Position numbers and translations under genes: made by a program. A stretch of 64,000 bases of DNA from Chelativorans sp. AA-79 (GTDB lineage: Bacteria > Pseudomonadota > Alphaproteobacteria > Rhizobiales > Rhizobiaceae): positions 3,240,001 to 3,304,000 of the forward strand of contig NZ_CP120361.1 in assembly GCF_029457495.1 (NCBI RefSeq). Reading direction: 5' to 3'. Below are positions 35,914 through 44,964 of the stretch, piece by piece (position 1 is the first letter of the stretch; every line of letters begins with the position of its first letter). The notes beneath the pieces are model-generated. The model made no database searches. It saw nothing but the letters and a program-made list of their open reading frames with translations, and had not been told where the DNA came from.

Positions 35914-36540
35914 CTATGCGGTCAATTCGATGCGATAGCGGAAAGCTTCAGCTCCGCCATACATGTCCGGCTTGAGAAACCGCTCCACGAACTGCCCGCC
36001 ACATGCCGTGACGACACGCTGCGAAGGGATGTTATTGGCGTCGGTGGTTATTTCGATGAAAGCAAGCCCGCGCGCCTTGATGTCCGGAAGAAGCATCTGC
36101 AAAGCCTGGCGCGCATATCCTCGCCCCCTTTTCCAGGGAACGACCGCATAGCCGACATGGCCGGGGACATGCGGCGGCAGTTCCGAGGCTCCCTCCTGCC
36201 AACGGAAGCCGATGGAGCCGCAGAATGCTCCGTCCCACATCCACCGGTGATATCCGGGCAGGCGCGGAACCTGCGATCCGTCGGGCAGCTTCACGGGATT
36301 GCCCTTCGCTTCCACATCGTCCAGAGTCTCGACAAACGCCGCCGCGTCGCGCCTGATCTTCTCGAGTTGCTCCCTTGCAACGCCGCCTCCCCGAATATTG
36401 GCGGGTGACCGGCCGCTCTCCAATGCGGCGACGCAACCCGGCAGGTGTTCGATCCTCGGCTCGACCAGTTGCACGGCGTTATACCCCGTTGGGCTCTCGC
36501 GAAGCGTCACGCTTGCACCTATCCCATCGGGAAACGCCAT
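35914..36540 (-). CDS. GNAT family N-acetyltransferase
   Basis: About 208 residues. The C-terminal half is a GNAT domain: GYAVVPWKRGRGYARQALQM (acetyl-CoA loop RGRGYA), then GLAFIEITTDANNIPSQRVV and ACGGQFVERF. The N-terminal half (EPRIEHLPGCVAALESG) precedes a segment with LPGYHRWMWDGAFCGSIGFR. The arrangement resembles predicted acetyltransferases of the YkkB/YjaB kind; the substrate is unknown. The start is taken at 36540, though the ribosome-binding site is weak. It is divergent from the DinB-like gene. Confidence 0.82.
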   Translation of the reverse strand: MAFPDGIGASVTLRESPTGYNAVQLVEPRIEHLPGCVAALESGRSPANIRGGGVAREQLEKIRRDAAAFVETLDDVEAKGNPVKLPDGSQVPRLPGYHRWMWDGAFCGSIGFRWQEGASELPPHVPGHVGYAVVPWKRGRGYARQALQMLLPDIKARGLAFIEITTDANNIPSQRVVTACGGQFVERFLKPDMYGGAEAFRYRIELTA

Positions 36541-36642
36541 TCCAATCGATTTTGCGACACGAAAAGATATATGGAATTCATGAGTGCGGGCGAAAGAGTT
36601 ACGATAACCATCAAGGGTCCGAAAACGAGCGGGAGCGGAAGC

Positions 36643-37155
36643 ATGAAGCAGCATTTCGAGATGATGGCGGCGTATAACCGCTGGGCGAACGGGCGCCTTT
36701 ACGAAGCGGCGGCCGAACTGACGCCCGAGGAATTCACGCGCGACGTGGGCGCCTTCTTCAAATCGATGATGGGGACGCTCAACCATATCCTCGTCGCCGA
36801 CCGCATCTGGATGAAACGCTTCACCGGCGAGGGCGATGCGCCGGCGCGGCTCGATACCATCCTGCATTCCGGGCTGCCGGCGCTGCGGCTCGCCCGCGAG
36901 GCCGAGGACCGGCGCATCCTCGAATGGACAGGCGGACTGGACGAAGCCGCCCTCGACGGCCGCTTCACCTATATGACCGTGGTCGATCCAAAAGTCGTGT
37001 CGCAGCGGCTTGCTCCCGCGCTTTCCCACTTCTTCAACCACCACGCGCACCACCGCGGGCAGGCCCACGGAATCCTGTCGCTGCTGGGCAAGAATCCTCC
37101 TTCGCTCGACCTCGCCTATTTCCACAGGACGGCCGAGGGACGGGACTACGCATAG
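36643..37155 (+). CDS. DinB family protein
   Basis: A 170-residue four-helix-bundle protein of the DinB/DUF664 type. The likely metal-binding histidines are in GTLNHILVADRIW and FFNHHAHHRGQAHG, the two conserved blocks of the family. Its start MKQHFEMMAAYNRWANGRLY is typical and has GGGAG nine bases upstream. Members include thiol-dependent enzymes and damage-inducible proteins, and this one has no assigned reaction. It stands alone before the AT-rich region. Confidence 0.88.
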   Translation: MKQHFEMMAAYNRWANGRLYEAAAELTPEEFTRDVGAFFKSMMGTLNHILVADRIWMKRFTGEGDAPARLDTILHSGLPALRLAREAEDRRILEWTGGLDEAALDGRFTYMTVVDPKVVSQRLAPALSHFFNHHAHHRGQAHGILSLLGKNPPSLDLAYFHRTAEGRDYA

Positions 37156-37173
37156 AGGCTATCGGAGACCTGG

Positions 37174-37362
37174 CCTAAAGTCTTTACAAATGATGAAACG
37201 CAAGGGAAACAATTAGCAAGAACGCGAAAATTAAAAATTTAAACTAATCTCATCCATTATTAAGTAACTTACATACTATTACAGAACCTTCTTCGTGCAC
37301 TGGTTGCATGTCTTGGCTATGCTCTTCACACCTGATCACGGCAACAATCTCAGGAGTGAAAC
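37174..37362. other. AT-rich leader of the Gly-rich protein gene
   Basis: About 190 bp that is strikingly AT-rich for this genome, especially 37225-37285 (AAAATTAAAAATTTAAAC and TTATTAAGTAAC). It ends with AGGAG six bases before the ATG. The composition suggests a strong or nucleoid-protein-controlled promoter. I cannot mark boxes with confidence. Confidence 0.55.
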
Positions 37363-38241
<879 letters not shown>

Positions 38242-38259
38242 AGAAACCTATCGTTCAGG

Positions 38260-38287
38260 AACGGCCCGCGTCCGCGCGGGCCGTTTT
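38260..38287 (+). terminator. Rho-independent terminator of the Gly-rich gene
   Basis: ACGGCCCGCG, a 4-nt loop and CGCGGGCCGT form a 10-bp stem, extended by one A-T pair and followed by TTTT, 19 bp past the stop codon. Confidence 0.85.
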
Positions 38288-38357
38288 GCGTCGGCGGCCG
38301 TAAAATGAGCCGCGCAGGCTTGCAACCGTGCGCCGCCTCGGCCAAAACCTCGCGGCC

Positions 38358-40235
38358 ATGCTTACGATCACCGATCTTTCTCTTCGCGTTGCCGGTCGTC
38401 TCCTCATCGAGCACGCCTCCCTCACGCTGCCAGCCGGCACTAAGGCCGGCCTTGTCGGCCGCAACGGCACCGGCAAGACGACGCTTTTCCGCGCCGTCAC
38501 GGGGGAGCTTTCGCCGGAAACGGGCTCCATCAGCCTGCCCAAGGGCACGCGCATCGGCCAGGTGGCGCAGGAGGCGCCGGGCACGGAAGAGCCCCTGATC
38601 GACATCGTGCTCAAGGCCGATACCGAGCGGGACCGCCTGATGCGCGAAGCCGAGACGGCGAAGGACCCGCACCGAATCGCCGAGATCCAGACGAGGCTTG
38701 CCGATATCGACGCCCATTCGGCGGAAGCGCGCGCGGCCGCGATCCTCGCCGGCCTCGGCTTCGACGTGGAGGCACAGAAACGGCCTGCCTCATCCTTCTC
38801 CGGCGGTTGGCGCATGCGCGTGGCCCTTGCGGCCGTGCTCTTCGCCGAGCCCGATCTCCTGCTCCTCGACGAGCCGACCAACTATCTCGACCTCGAAGGG
38901 ACCTTGTGGCTCGAAGGCTATCTGGCGCGCTATCCCCACACCGTGCTCCTCATCAGCCACGACCGCGACCTGCTCAACCGCGCGGTCAACAACATCGTGC
39001 ACCTGGAACAGAAAAAGCTCACCTTCTGGCGCGGCGGCTACGACCAGTTCGCCCGGCAATATGCCGAAAAGGCGGAACTGCAGGAGAAGATGCGCGCCAA
39101 GCAGGAGGCGCAGAAGAAGCATATGGAGGCTTTCGTCGAGCGCTTCCGCTACAAGGCATCCAAGGCAAGGCAGGCGCAGTCGCGGCTGAAGGCCATTGCG
39201 CGGCTGCAGCCGATCGCCGCCGCGGTCAACGAGAACGTGATGCCCTTCCGCTTTCCGAACCCCGTGAAGGCGGTCGCCTCCCCCATCGTCGCCATCGAGG
39301 GCGGGGCGGTGGGCTACGAGCCGGGCAGGCCGGTGCTGAGAAACCTCACATTGCGCATCGACAATGACGACCGGATCGCGCTTCTGGGATCGAACGGCAA
39401 CGGCAAGTCCACCTTCGCGAAGCTGATCGCGGGCAGGCTGAAGCTCGAGGCGGGGGCCGTGACGCTCGCGCCGGGCCTGAAGGTCTCGATCTTCGCCCAG
39501 CACCAGCTCGACGACCTCAGGCCGGACGAGAACGCGCATCAGCATGTCCGCAGGCTGATGCCGGATGCGCCGGAGGCCAGGGTGCGCGCGCGGGTGGCCC
39601 AGTTCGGGCTATCCACTGAGAAGATGGACACGCCGGCGAAGGAACTTTCCGGCGGCGAGAAGGCGCGCCTCCTGATGGGCCTCGCCTCCTTCGACGCACC
39701 GCATCTCTTCATCCTCGACGAGCCGACGAACCACCTCGATATCGACAGCCGCGAGGCCCTCATCGACGCGCTCAACAGCTATGAGGGCGCGGTGATCCTC
39801 ATCAGCCACGACCGGCACCTGATCGAGTCCTGCGCCGACCGGCTGTGGCTCGTCGACAAGGGCACGGTGCGGCCCTATGACGGCGACATGGAGGATTACC
39901 GCGCGCGCACCACCGGGGGCGCGAGCCGCAACCGGGAGAAGCGCGAGGCCGACAAGGCGTCCAAGGCCGACCGGCGGCGCGAGGCCGCCAAGCGCCGTGC
40001 GGCTTTCGAGCCGCTCGCCAAGGAGATCAAGGCGACGGAAGGCCTGATCGAGCGCATGCGAAAGCGGCTCGAATCCATCGAGTCGCAGATGGCCGACCCG
40101 GGGCTCTACGAGCGTGACCCGGGAAAGGTCGCAACGCTTGCCAAGGAGCGCGGGGAACTCGTCCAGACCATCGCGCGGCAGGAAGAGAAGTGGCTGGAGC
40201 TTTCGGCGGAGTACGAGGAGGGAGTGGCGGAGTAG
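38358..40235 (+). CDS. ABC-F family ATPase
   Basis: A 625-residue protein with two ABC domains and no membrane spans. The first has GRNGTGKTT (Walker A), FSGGWRMR (signature) and LLLLDEPTNYLD. The second has GSNGNGKST, LSGGEKARLL and LFILDEPTNHLD. A charged linker with many Lys/Arg/Gln lies between them, and a long coiled coil at the C-terminus (ATEGLIERMRKRLESIE). This is the ABC-F layout of EttA, Uup and YheS, translation factors that act at the ribosomal E site; the coiled-coil tail favours Uup/YheS type. The start is taken at 38358, ten codons into the open frame. Confidence 0.93.
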   Translation: MLTITDLSLRVAGRLLIEHASLTLPAGTKAGLVGRNGTGKTTLFRAVTGELSPETGSISLPKGTRIGQVAQEAPGTEEPLIDIVLKADTERDRLMREAETAKDPHRIAEIQTRLADIDAHSAEARAAAILAGLGFDVEAQKRPASSFSGGWRMRVALAAVLFAEPDLLLLDEPTNYLDLEGTLWLEGYLARYPHTVLLISHDRDLLNRAVNNIVHLEQKKLTFWRGGYDQFARQYAEKAELQEKMRAKQEAQKKHMEAFVERFRYKASKARQAQSRLKAIARLQPIAAAVNENVMPFRFPNPVKAVASPIVAIEGGAVGYEPGRPVLRNLTLRIDNDDRIALLGSNGNGKSTFAKLIAGRLKLEAGAVTLAPGLKVSIFAQHQLDDLRPDENAHQHVRRLMPDAPEARVRARVAQFGLSTEKMDTPAKELSGGEKARLLMGLASFDAPHLFILDEPTNHLDIDSREALIDALNSYEGAVILISHDRHLIESCADRLWLVDKGTVRPYDGDMEDYRARTTGGASRNREKREADKASKADRRREAAKRRAAFEPLAKEIKATEGLIERMRKRLESIESQMADPGLYERDPGKVATLAKERGELVQTIARQEEKWLELSAEYEEGVAE

Positions 40236-40322
40236 TTGGGGCGGTGGCTGAAGATGCAGCCGGCCGCCACTCGGAACCGAGTTCTCCTCCTGTGTGTTCT
40301 TGATTGCCGGTAATGCGTCGAT

Positions 40323-40369
40323 GTTCAGGCATGGATCCTCGTGCCAAGCCCGAGGATCCATCCCTGAAC
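40323..40369. repeat. Dispersed palindrome, copy 2
   Basis: GTTCAGGCATGGATCCTCG (40323-40341) faces its complement with one mismatch (40351-40369) around a 9-nt loop. The arms are the same as those at 34545-34591 and extend three pairs further. It lies between the converging ABC-F and holC genes. Confidence 0.85.
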
Positions 40370-40429
40370 GTTTCCACCGGCAAGGCGAGCAAGCAAAGGG
40401 CAACGAAATACTCCCCTACTCCCCTACCC

Positions 40430-40876
40430 TCACGCCTTCTTCTGCCAGCGCCGGTCGGGCCCCTGCTGCCAATAGGTGACGTCGTGGCCGGCTGCTTTCA
40501 TGACCTTCCATTGCGCACGGGCGGCTTCCAGCTGGCCGGCATCATGCCCGTCGAACAGGAAGACGGCGCGCTGGTAGCCTTCGAGCGCTCCCGGCTCCGC
40601 ACTGTCCACCAGGAAGCGGATCGTCGCGGCGTTGGGATTGGCGGCGGTGGTGGTGAGGATCACCGGCTGCTCGGCCGCATGGGGCTCGCGATCCGTCCCG
40701 TGCGGCACGAAACTGTCGTCGCGGAAGGTCCAAAGCCGTGAATCGAGCGCGTCGCGACGCTCCTCGCTCGCCGTCTGGATGCCGACGCGCCAGCCTCGCT
40801 CGAGGCTCTTTTCCACAAGCGGAGGCAACGCCTCTTCCAGCGTCGACTCGGTCATGTGGTAGAAAAGGACGTCCAC
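40430..40876 (-). CDS. holC: DNA polymerase III chi subunit
   Basis: A 148-residue chi subunit that links the clamp loader to SSB. The family opening DVLFYHMTESTLEEALPPLV, a middle RRDALDSRLWTFRDDSFVPH and an end with AGHDVTYWQQGPDRRWQKKA are all typical. The start is GTG. It lies 10 bp after pepA on the same strand; pepA-holC beside lptFG is a very old proteobacterial arrangement, also present in E. coli. Confidence 0.93.
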   Translation of the reverse strand: MDVLFYHMTESTLEEALPPLVEKSLERGWRVGIQTASEERRDALDSRLWTFRDDSFVPHGTDREPHAAEQPVILTTTAANPNAATIRFLVDSAEPGALEGYQRAVFLFDGHDAGQLEAARAQWKVMKAAGHDVTYWQQGPDRRWQKKA

Positions 40877-40886
40877 CCCTACCCCT

Positions 40887-42386
40887 CTATCTCTCGTAGT
40901 GATCGGCCACGAGGCGGTCGAGCAGGCGCACGCCGAATCCGGAAGCCCAGGACTGGTTGATCTCTGAGGACGGCGAGCCCATCGCCGTGCCCGCCACGTC
41001 GAGATGCGCCCAGGGCGTGTCGTCCACGAACCGCTTGAGGAATTGCGCGGCCGTGATGGAGCCGGCGCTGCGCCCGCCCGTGTTCTTCATGTCGGCATTC
41101 TTGGTGTCGATCAGCTTGTCATATTCGCTGCCGAGCGGCATGCGCCAGACCTTCTCGCCCGTGGCGAGACCCGCCGCCGTGAGATGCTCCGACAGCGCGT
41201 CGTCATTGGAGAAGAGGCCGGCATGGCTGTTGCCGAGTGCGATGATGATCGCGCCGGTCAGGGTCGCGAGGTTCACCATGAACTGCGGTTTGTACTCCTC
41301 CTTGCAGTACCAGAGCGCATCGGCCAGCACGAGCCGCCCCTCCGCATCCGTGTTGATGATCTCGATCGTCTGGCCGGACATCGAGGTGACGATGTCGCCG
41401 GGGCGTTGGGCATTGCCGTCCGGCATGTTCTCGACGAGTCCGATGATGCCGACTGCGTTCGTTTTGGCCTTCCGGGCGGCGAGCGCGTGCATGACGCCCA
41501 CCACGGCGGCCGCACCCGCCATGTCGCCCTTCATGTCCTCCATGCTCGCCGCGGGCTTGATGGAAATGCCGCCGGTGTCGAAGACCACGCCCTTGCCGAC
41601 GAAGGCCACCGGCTTCTGCTTCTGCTTGCCGCCGTTCCACTGCGTCACCACGAGCCGCGGCGGCCGGACGGAGCCCTGCGCCACGCCGAGCAAAGCGCCC
41701 ATGCCGAGCTTCTTCATCTCCTTCTCGGTGAGGATCTCCACCTTGACCCCGAGTCCCTCCAATTCCTTCGCCTTGGCGGCGAATTCCACCGGGCCCAGCA
41801 CATTGGCGGGCTCGTTGACGAGGTCGCGGGCGAGATACACGCCGTCCGCCACGGCAGAGGCTTCCGCGAAGGCCTTTCTGGCGGCGCCGGGATCGGCGCA
41901 CTGGATGGTGAAGGTCACATCCTTCCGGTTCTTCGGCTGCTTGACACCGTTCTCCTCCTTGCGCGTCTTGTATTTGTCGAAGACATAGGCGCGCAGCAGG
42001 ATGCCGAGGCCGATATTGGCGATGTCACGGGCGGAGGGCTCGAGACCGGCCGCATCCGCGATCACCGTCACCTCGGTCGCGTTCCTGGCGGCAGCGGCGG
42101 CCGCGCCGCCGATCTGCAGCCAAGCCTGCTCGTTGAGCGCAGCGGGCTTGCCCATGCCGATGGCCGCGAGGCGGTCATAGTCGGTGCCATGGGGCGCGAG
42201 CGCCTCGACGGTGCCGGCAAGCTTGCCCTTGAACTCGGCCGCGGCGAAGACCTTCGGCAGAACGCCGGCCGGATCCGCCGCGGCGGCGGCCTGGCCAAGA
42301 TCGCCTCCTTCCGGCGCGAGCACGATGACGCTGCCTTTCTTCGGCGCGGCAAACTTGGCGAAGGCGACGGTCGGTTTATCGGTCAT
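40887..42386 (-). CDS. pepA: Leucyl aminopeptidase
   Basis: A 499-residue M17 zinc/manganese aminopeptidase that removes N-terminal residues from peptides. The metal-site motifs are [25 protein letters not shown] and the diagnostic [17 protein letters not shown]. The N-terminal regulatory domain covers about 170 residues. In E. coli PepA also binds DNA; nothing here shows that. It is divergent from lptF, sharing a 317-bp regulatory region, and is followed by holC. Confidence 0.96.
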   Translation of the reverse strand: MTDKPTVAFAKFAAPKKGSVIVLAPEGGDLGQAAAAADPAGVLPKVFAAAEFKGKLAGTVEALAPHGTDYDRLAAIGMGKPAALNEQAWLQIGGAAAAAARNATEVTVIADAAGLEPSARDIANIGLGILLRAYVFDKYKTRKEENGVKQPKNRKDVTFTIQCADPGAARKAFAEASAVADGVYLARDLVNEPANVLGPVEFAAKAKELEGLGVKVEILTEKEMKKLGMGALLGVAQGSVRPPRLVVTQWNGGKQKQKPVAFVGKGVVFDTGGISIKPAASMEDMKGDMAGAAAVVGVMHALAARKAKTNAVGIIGLVENMPDGNAQRPGDIVTSMSGQTIEIINTDAEGRLVLADALWYCKEEYKPQFMVNLATLTGAIIIALGNSHAGLFSNDDALSEHLTAAGLATGEKVWRMPLGSEYDKLIDTKNADMKNTGGRSAGSITAAQFLKRFVDDTPWAHLDVAGTAMGSPSSEINQSWASGFGVRLLDRLVADHYER

Positions 42387-42703
42387 TGGATGTCCTGTGC
42401 GTGAAGAAAAGGAGGGTGGCGCGATCTTGGCGGATTTGAGCGGTTTGACAAGGGGTGGAACGAAGAACCAAACCCGTTTAGAGAAGACGGGAATTTCAGC
42501 GTCGCGGCTAAGCTTTCGTTAACCGTGTTCCTTTCCGCTTCCTTAGGCCTGTCGGCGACAGATTGGCGCGGGGACGATTGCCTGCTGCGTCTTCCGCGGC
42601 GGAAGGGTCGTGTTGTACCACTCCGCACGGGGAGATTCCCGCGTGCCTCAAAACACGTGCCGTGCCCTAGTTGGGCCATCAACACGGGGAACAAAGTCGG
42701 CCG
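42387..42703. other. Divergent regulatory region pepA/lptF
   Basis: A 317-bp region without a supported gene. It must contain the pepA and lptF promoters. At 42508-42523 the sequence CTAA, seven bases, TTAAC differs from the CtrA consensus by one base. No other element is clear. Confidence 0.55.
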
Positions 42704-43885
42704 ATGAAGGTGATCGAGCGTTATATCCTGCGCCGCACGGTGGCGATTTCCGCCGCTGCGCTCGTGTGGCTGCTCGTCATCGTGTGGACGACGCAGGTGC
42801 TCAACCGGCTGGACCTCGTGACCTCCAGCGGCCAGTCGGCGGCCACCTTCTTCATGGTGGCCCTCCTGGCACTGCCAGCGGTCGTGCCCGTCATCCTGCC
42901 TTTCGTCATCGGGATCGCGGTCGCCCATACGCTTGCGACGATGAACGCCGATTCGGAGCTGGCGGTGATCAGCGCCGCCGGCAGCCCGCGCGCCACGATC
43001 ATCCGGCCGCTACTCCTCATCGCCATCGCGGCGAGCATCGCCGGCTTCGCCATCAACAACACGCTGGAGCCCTATTCGCGCCAGAGCATGCGCGTGATCC
43101 TGGCCAACGCCAACGCGGACCTGATCACCACGGTGCTGCGGGAAGGGTCCTTCCAGAAGGTGGATGACGGGCTGTTCGTGCAGATTTCCGAACGGCTGCC
43201 CAACGGCGAACTCGGCGGCATCTTCGTGGCGGACACGCGCGATGAGAACATGAAGCTCGTCTACCACGCAGAACGCGGCACCACCGTGGAGCGGGAGAAC
43301 GGCAGCATTCTCGTGCTGCTCGACGGCGAGGTGCAGCGGGAAGCGGCCAACGGTGACGTCTCGGTGATCCGTTTCGATTCCTATGCCTTCGACCTCTCGC
43401 AATTTTCGAGCGGCGACGGCGTACCGACGCTCTACCCGAAAGACCGGTATCTGCCCGAGCTCCTAGATCCCGACCCCAGCGACAGCTTTTACGCGAACAA
43501 TCCGCAGAGCTTCCGGGCGGAGCTGCATATGCGCTTCTCGGAATGGCTCTACTCGATCGTCTTCGCGCTGATCGCCATCGCTGTTGCCGGTGACGCGCGT
43601 TCCTTCCGCGAAACGCGCCTTCACCCCATGGTCACCACCATGACCATCGGCTTGCTGGTGCGGTGGGCCGGCTTCTATGCCGGCAACGAGGCCGAGACGA
43701 CGCCGTTCTTCAGCTTCGTCCTCTACGCGGTCCCGCTCGGCGCGATCGCGATCTGCAGCTGGTTCATCGCCACGCACCGGGTCATGGAACTGCCCACAAG
43801 CTGGACGGAAAAGCTCGTTGCCCGCTTCCAGAGCATTGGAACCTCGATCGGCCGCCTGCGCCCGGCGGCAAGAGGGCGCGCATGA
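42704..43885 (+). CDS. lptF: LPS export permease LptF
   Basis: A 393-residue inner-membrane protein with three helices at each end around a periplasmic beta-jellyroll. The N-terminus ERYILRRTVAISAAALVWLL and PFVIGIAVAHTLATMNADSE are typical of the YjgP/YjgQ family. With LptG and LptB it extracts LPS and feeds it into the LptC-LptA bridge. No lptB, lptC or lptA is in the window. Its stop overlaps the lptG start (ATGA). Confidence 0.95.
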   Translation: MKVIERYILRRTVAISAAALVWLLVIVWTTQVLNRLDLVTSSGQSAATFFMVALLALPAVVPVILPFVIGIAVAHTLATMNADSELAVISAAGSPRATIIRPLLLIAIAASIAGFAINNTLEPYSRQSMRVILANANADLITTVLREGSFQKVDDGLFVQISERLPNGELGGIFVADTRDENMKLVYHAERGTTVERENGSILVLLDGEVQREAANGDVSVIRFDSYAFDLSQFSSGDGVPTLYPKDRYLPELLDPDPSDSFYANNPQSFRAELHMRFSEWLYSIVFALIAIAVAGDARSFRETRLHPMVTTMTIGLLVRWAGFYAGNEAETTPFFSFVLYAVPLGAIAICSWFIATHRVMELPTSWTEKLVARFQSIGTSIGRLRPAARGRA

Positions 43886-44964
43886 TCGGCCCGACCCTCG
43901 GACGCTATTTCTTTCGCCGCTACGCCGCGATCACGGCGTGGAACTTCATCGGCGTCGCTGCCCTCGTCTATGTGGTGACCTTCACCGAGATCACCGGGCG
44001 GGCCGGCGACCTGGAAGGCTTTTCGGCGAGTTGGGCGCTCGGGCTTGCCGCCCTCCAGCTGCCCATCATCATGCAGCAGGCCGTACCATTCATCGGGCTG
44101 GTCGCGGCGATGGCGACCCTCATCAGCCTCAACCGCAAATATGAGCTGGTGATCGCGCGGGCGGCGGGCATCTCTGCGTGGCAGTTCCTGACCCCGATCG
44201 CCCTCGGCGCCTTCGTCTTCGGCCTGCTGACGGTGCTGGTGCTGAACCCGATCGCCGCCAAGTCGTTCTCGAGCGCGCAGGAGCTGGAGGCGACCGTGCG
44301 CGGCGCACGCACCTCCTCCAACGCGGAGAGCGAAAGGTGGCTCAAGCAGCGAACCGATCAGGGTGAGACGGTGATCGGCGCCGATGCGGCGCTTGCGGGC
44401 GGCACCGAGCTCGTGCGGCCTGTCTTCTTCATCATCCGCGACGGCCGAATCACCGAGAGGCTCGACGCCGCCGCCGCCTTCCTGCGCGAGGGCCACTGGG
44501 AACTTGTCGACGTGGTGCGGCGACGCGGCAGCAGCGCGCCGGAGCGACTCGAATCAGCCGAGGTGACGACGAATCTCAGGCCGGAATTCGTCGGCCAGGA
44601 GCTCACTGACCCGGAGGCGGTCTCCATCTTCGCCCTCCCCCGCATGATCGACACGGCTCACTCTTTCGGCCTGCGCGCCAACGCCTTTTCCATGCAGCTT
44701 CATTCCCTGATCACACTGCCGCCGCTTCTCATTGCCATGACGCTCATCGCCGCGACGGTTTCCATGAGATTTACGCGAATGGGCCAGTCAGCCACTGTGA
44801 TTCTCGGTGGCGTCCTCGCCGGCTTTCTGCTTTATGTGATTTCGGTTTTGGTGAGGGCGTTTGGCGACGCCGGTTTCGTGCCGCCTCCGGTTGCGGCGTG
44901 GACTCCGGTCATGGTGGCAATGTTTTTTGGGGTTACTTTCCTTTTGTTCAGGGAGGACGGCTAG
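43882..44964 (+). CDS. lptG: LPS export permease LptG
   Basis: A 360-residue partner of LptF with the same fold. LGRYFFRRYAAITAWNFIGV opens the first helix, QQAVPFIGLVAAMATLISLN and YELVIARAAGISAWQFLTPI are the conserved transmembrane and coupling-helix region, and the C-terminal helices include VILGGVLAGFLLYVISVLV. It overlaps lptF by 4 bases, and its TAG stop shares one base with the lptD GTG start, so lptF-lptG-lptD are likely one co-translated unit. Confidence 0.95.
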   Translation: MIGPTLGRYFFRRYAAITAWNFIGVAALVYVVTFTEITGRAGDLEGFSASWALGLAALQLPIIMQQAVPFIGLVAAMATLISLNRKYELVIARAAGISAWQFLTPIALGAFVFGLLTVLVLNPIAAKSFSSAQELEATVRGARTSSNAESERWLKQRTDQGETVIGADAALAGGTELVRPVFFIIRDGRITERLDAAAAFLREGHWELVDVVRRRGSSAPERLESAEVTTNLRPEFVGQELTDPEAVSIFALPRMIDTAHSFGLRANAFSMQLHSLITLPPLLIAMTLIAATVSMRFTRMGQSATVILGGVLAGFLLYVISVLVRAFGDAGFVPPPVAAWTPVMVAMFFGVTFLLFREDG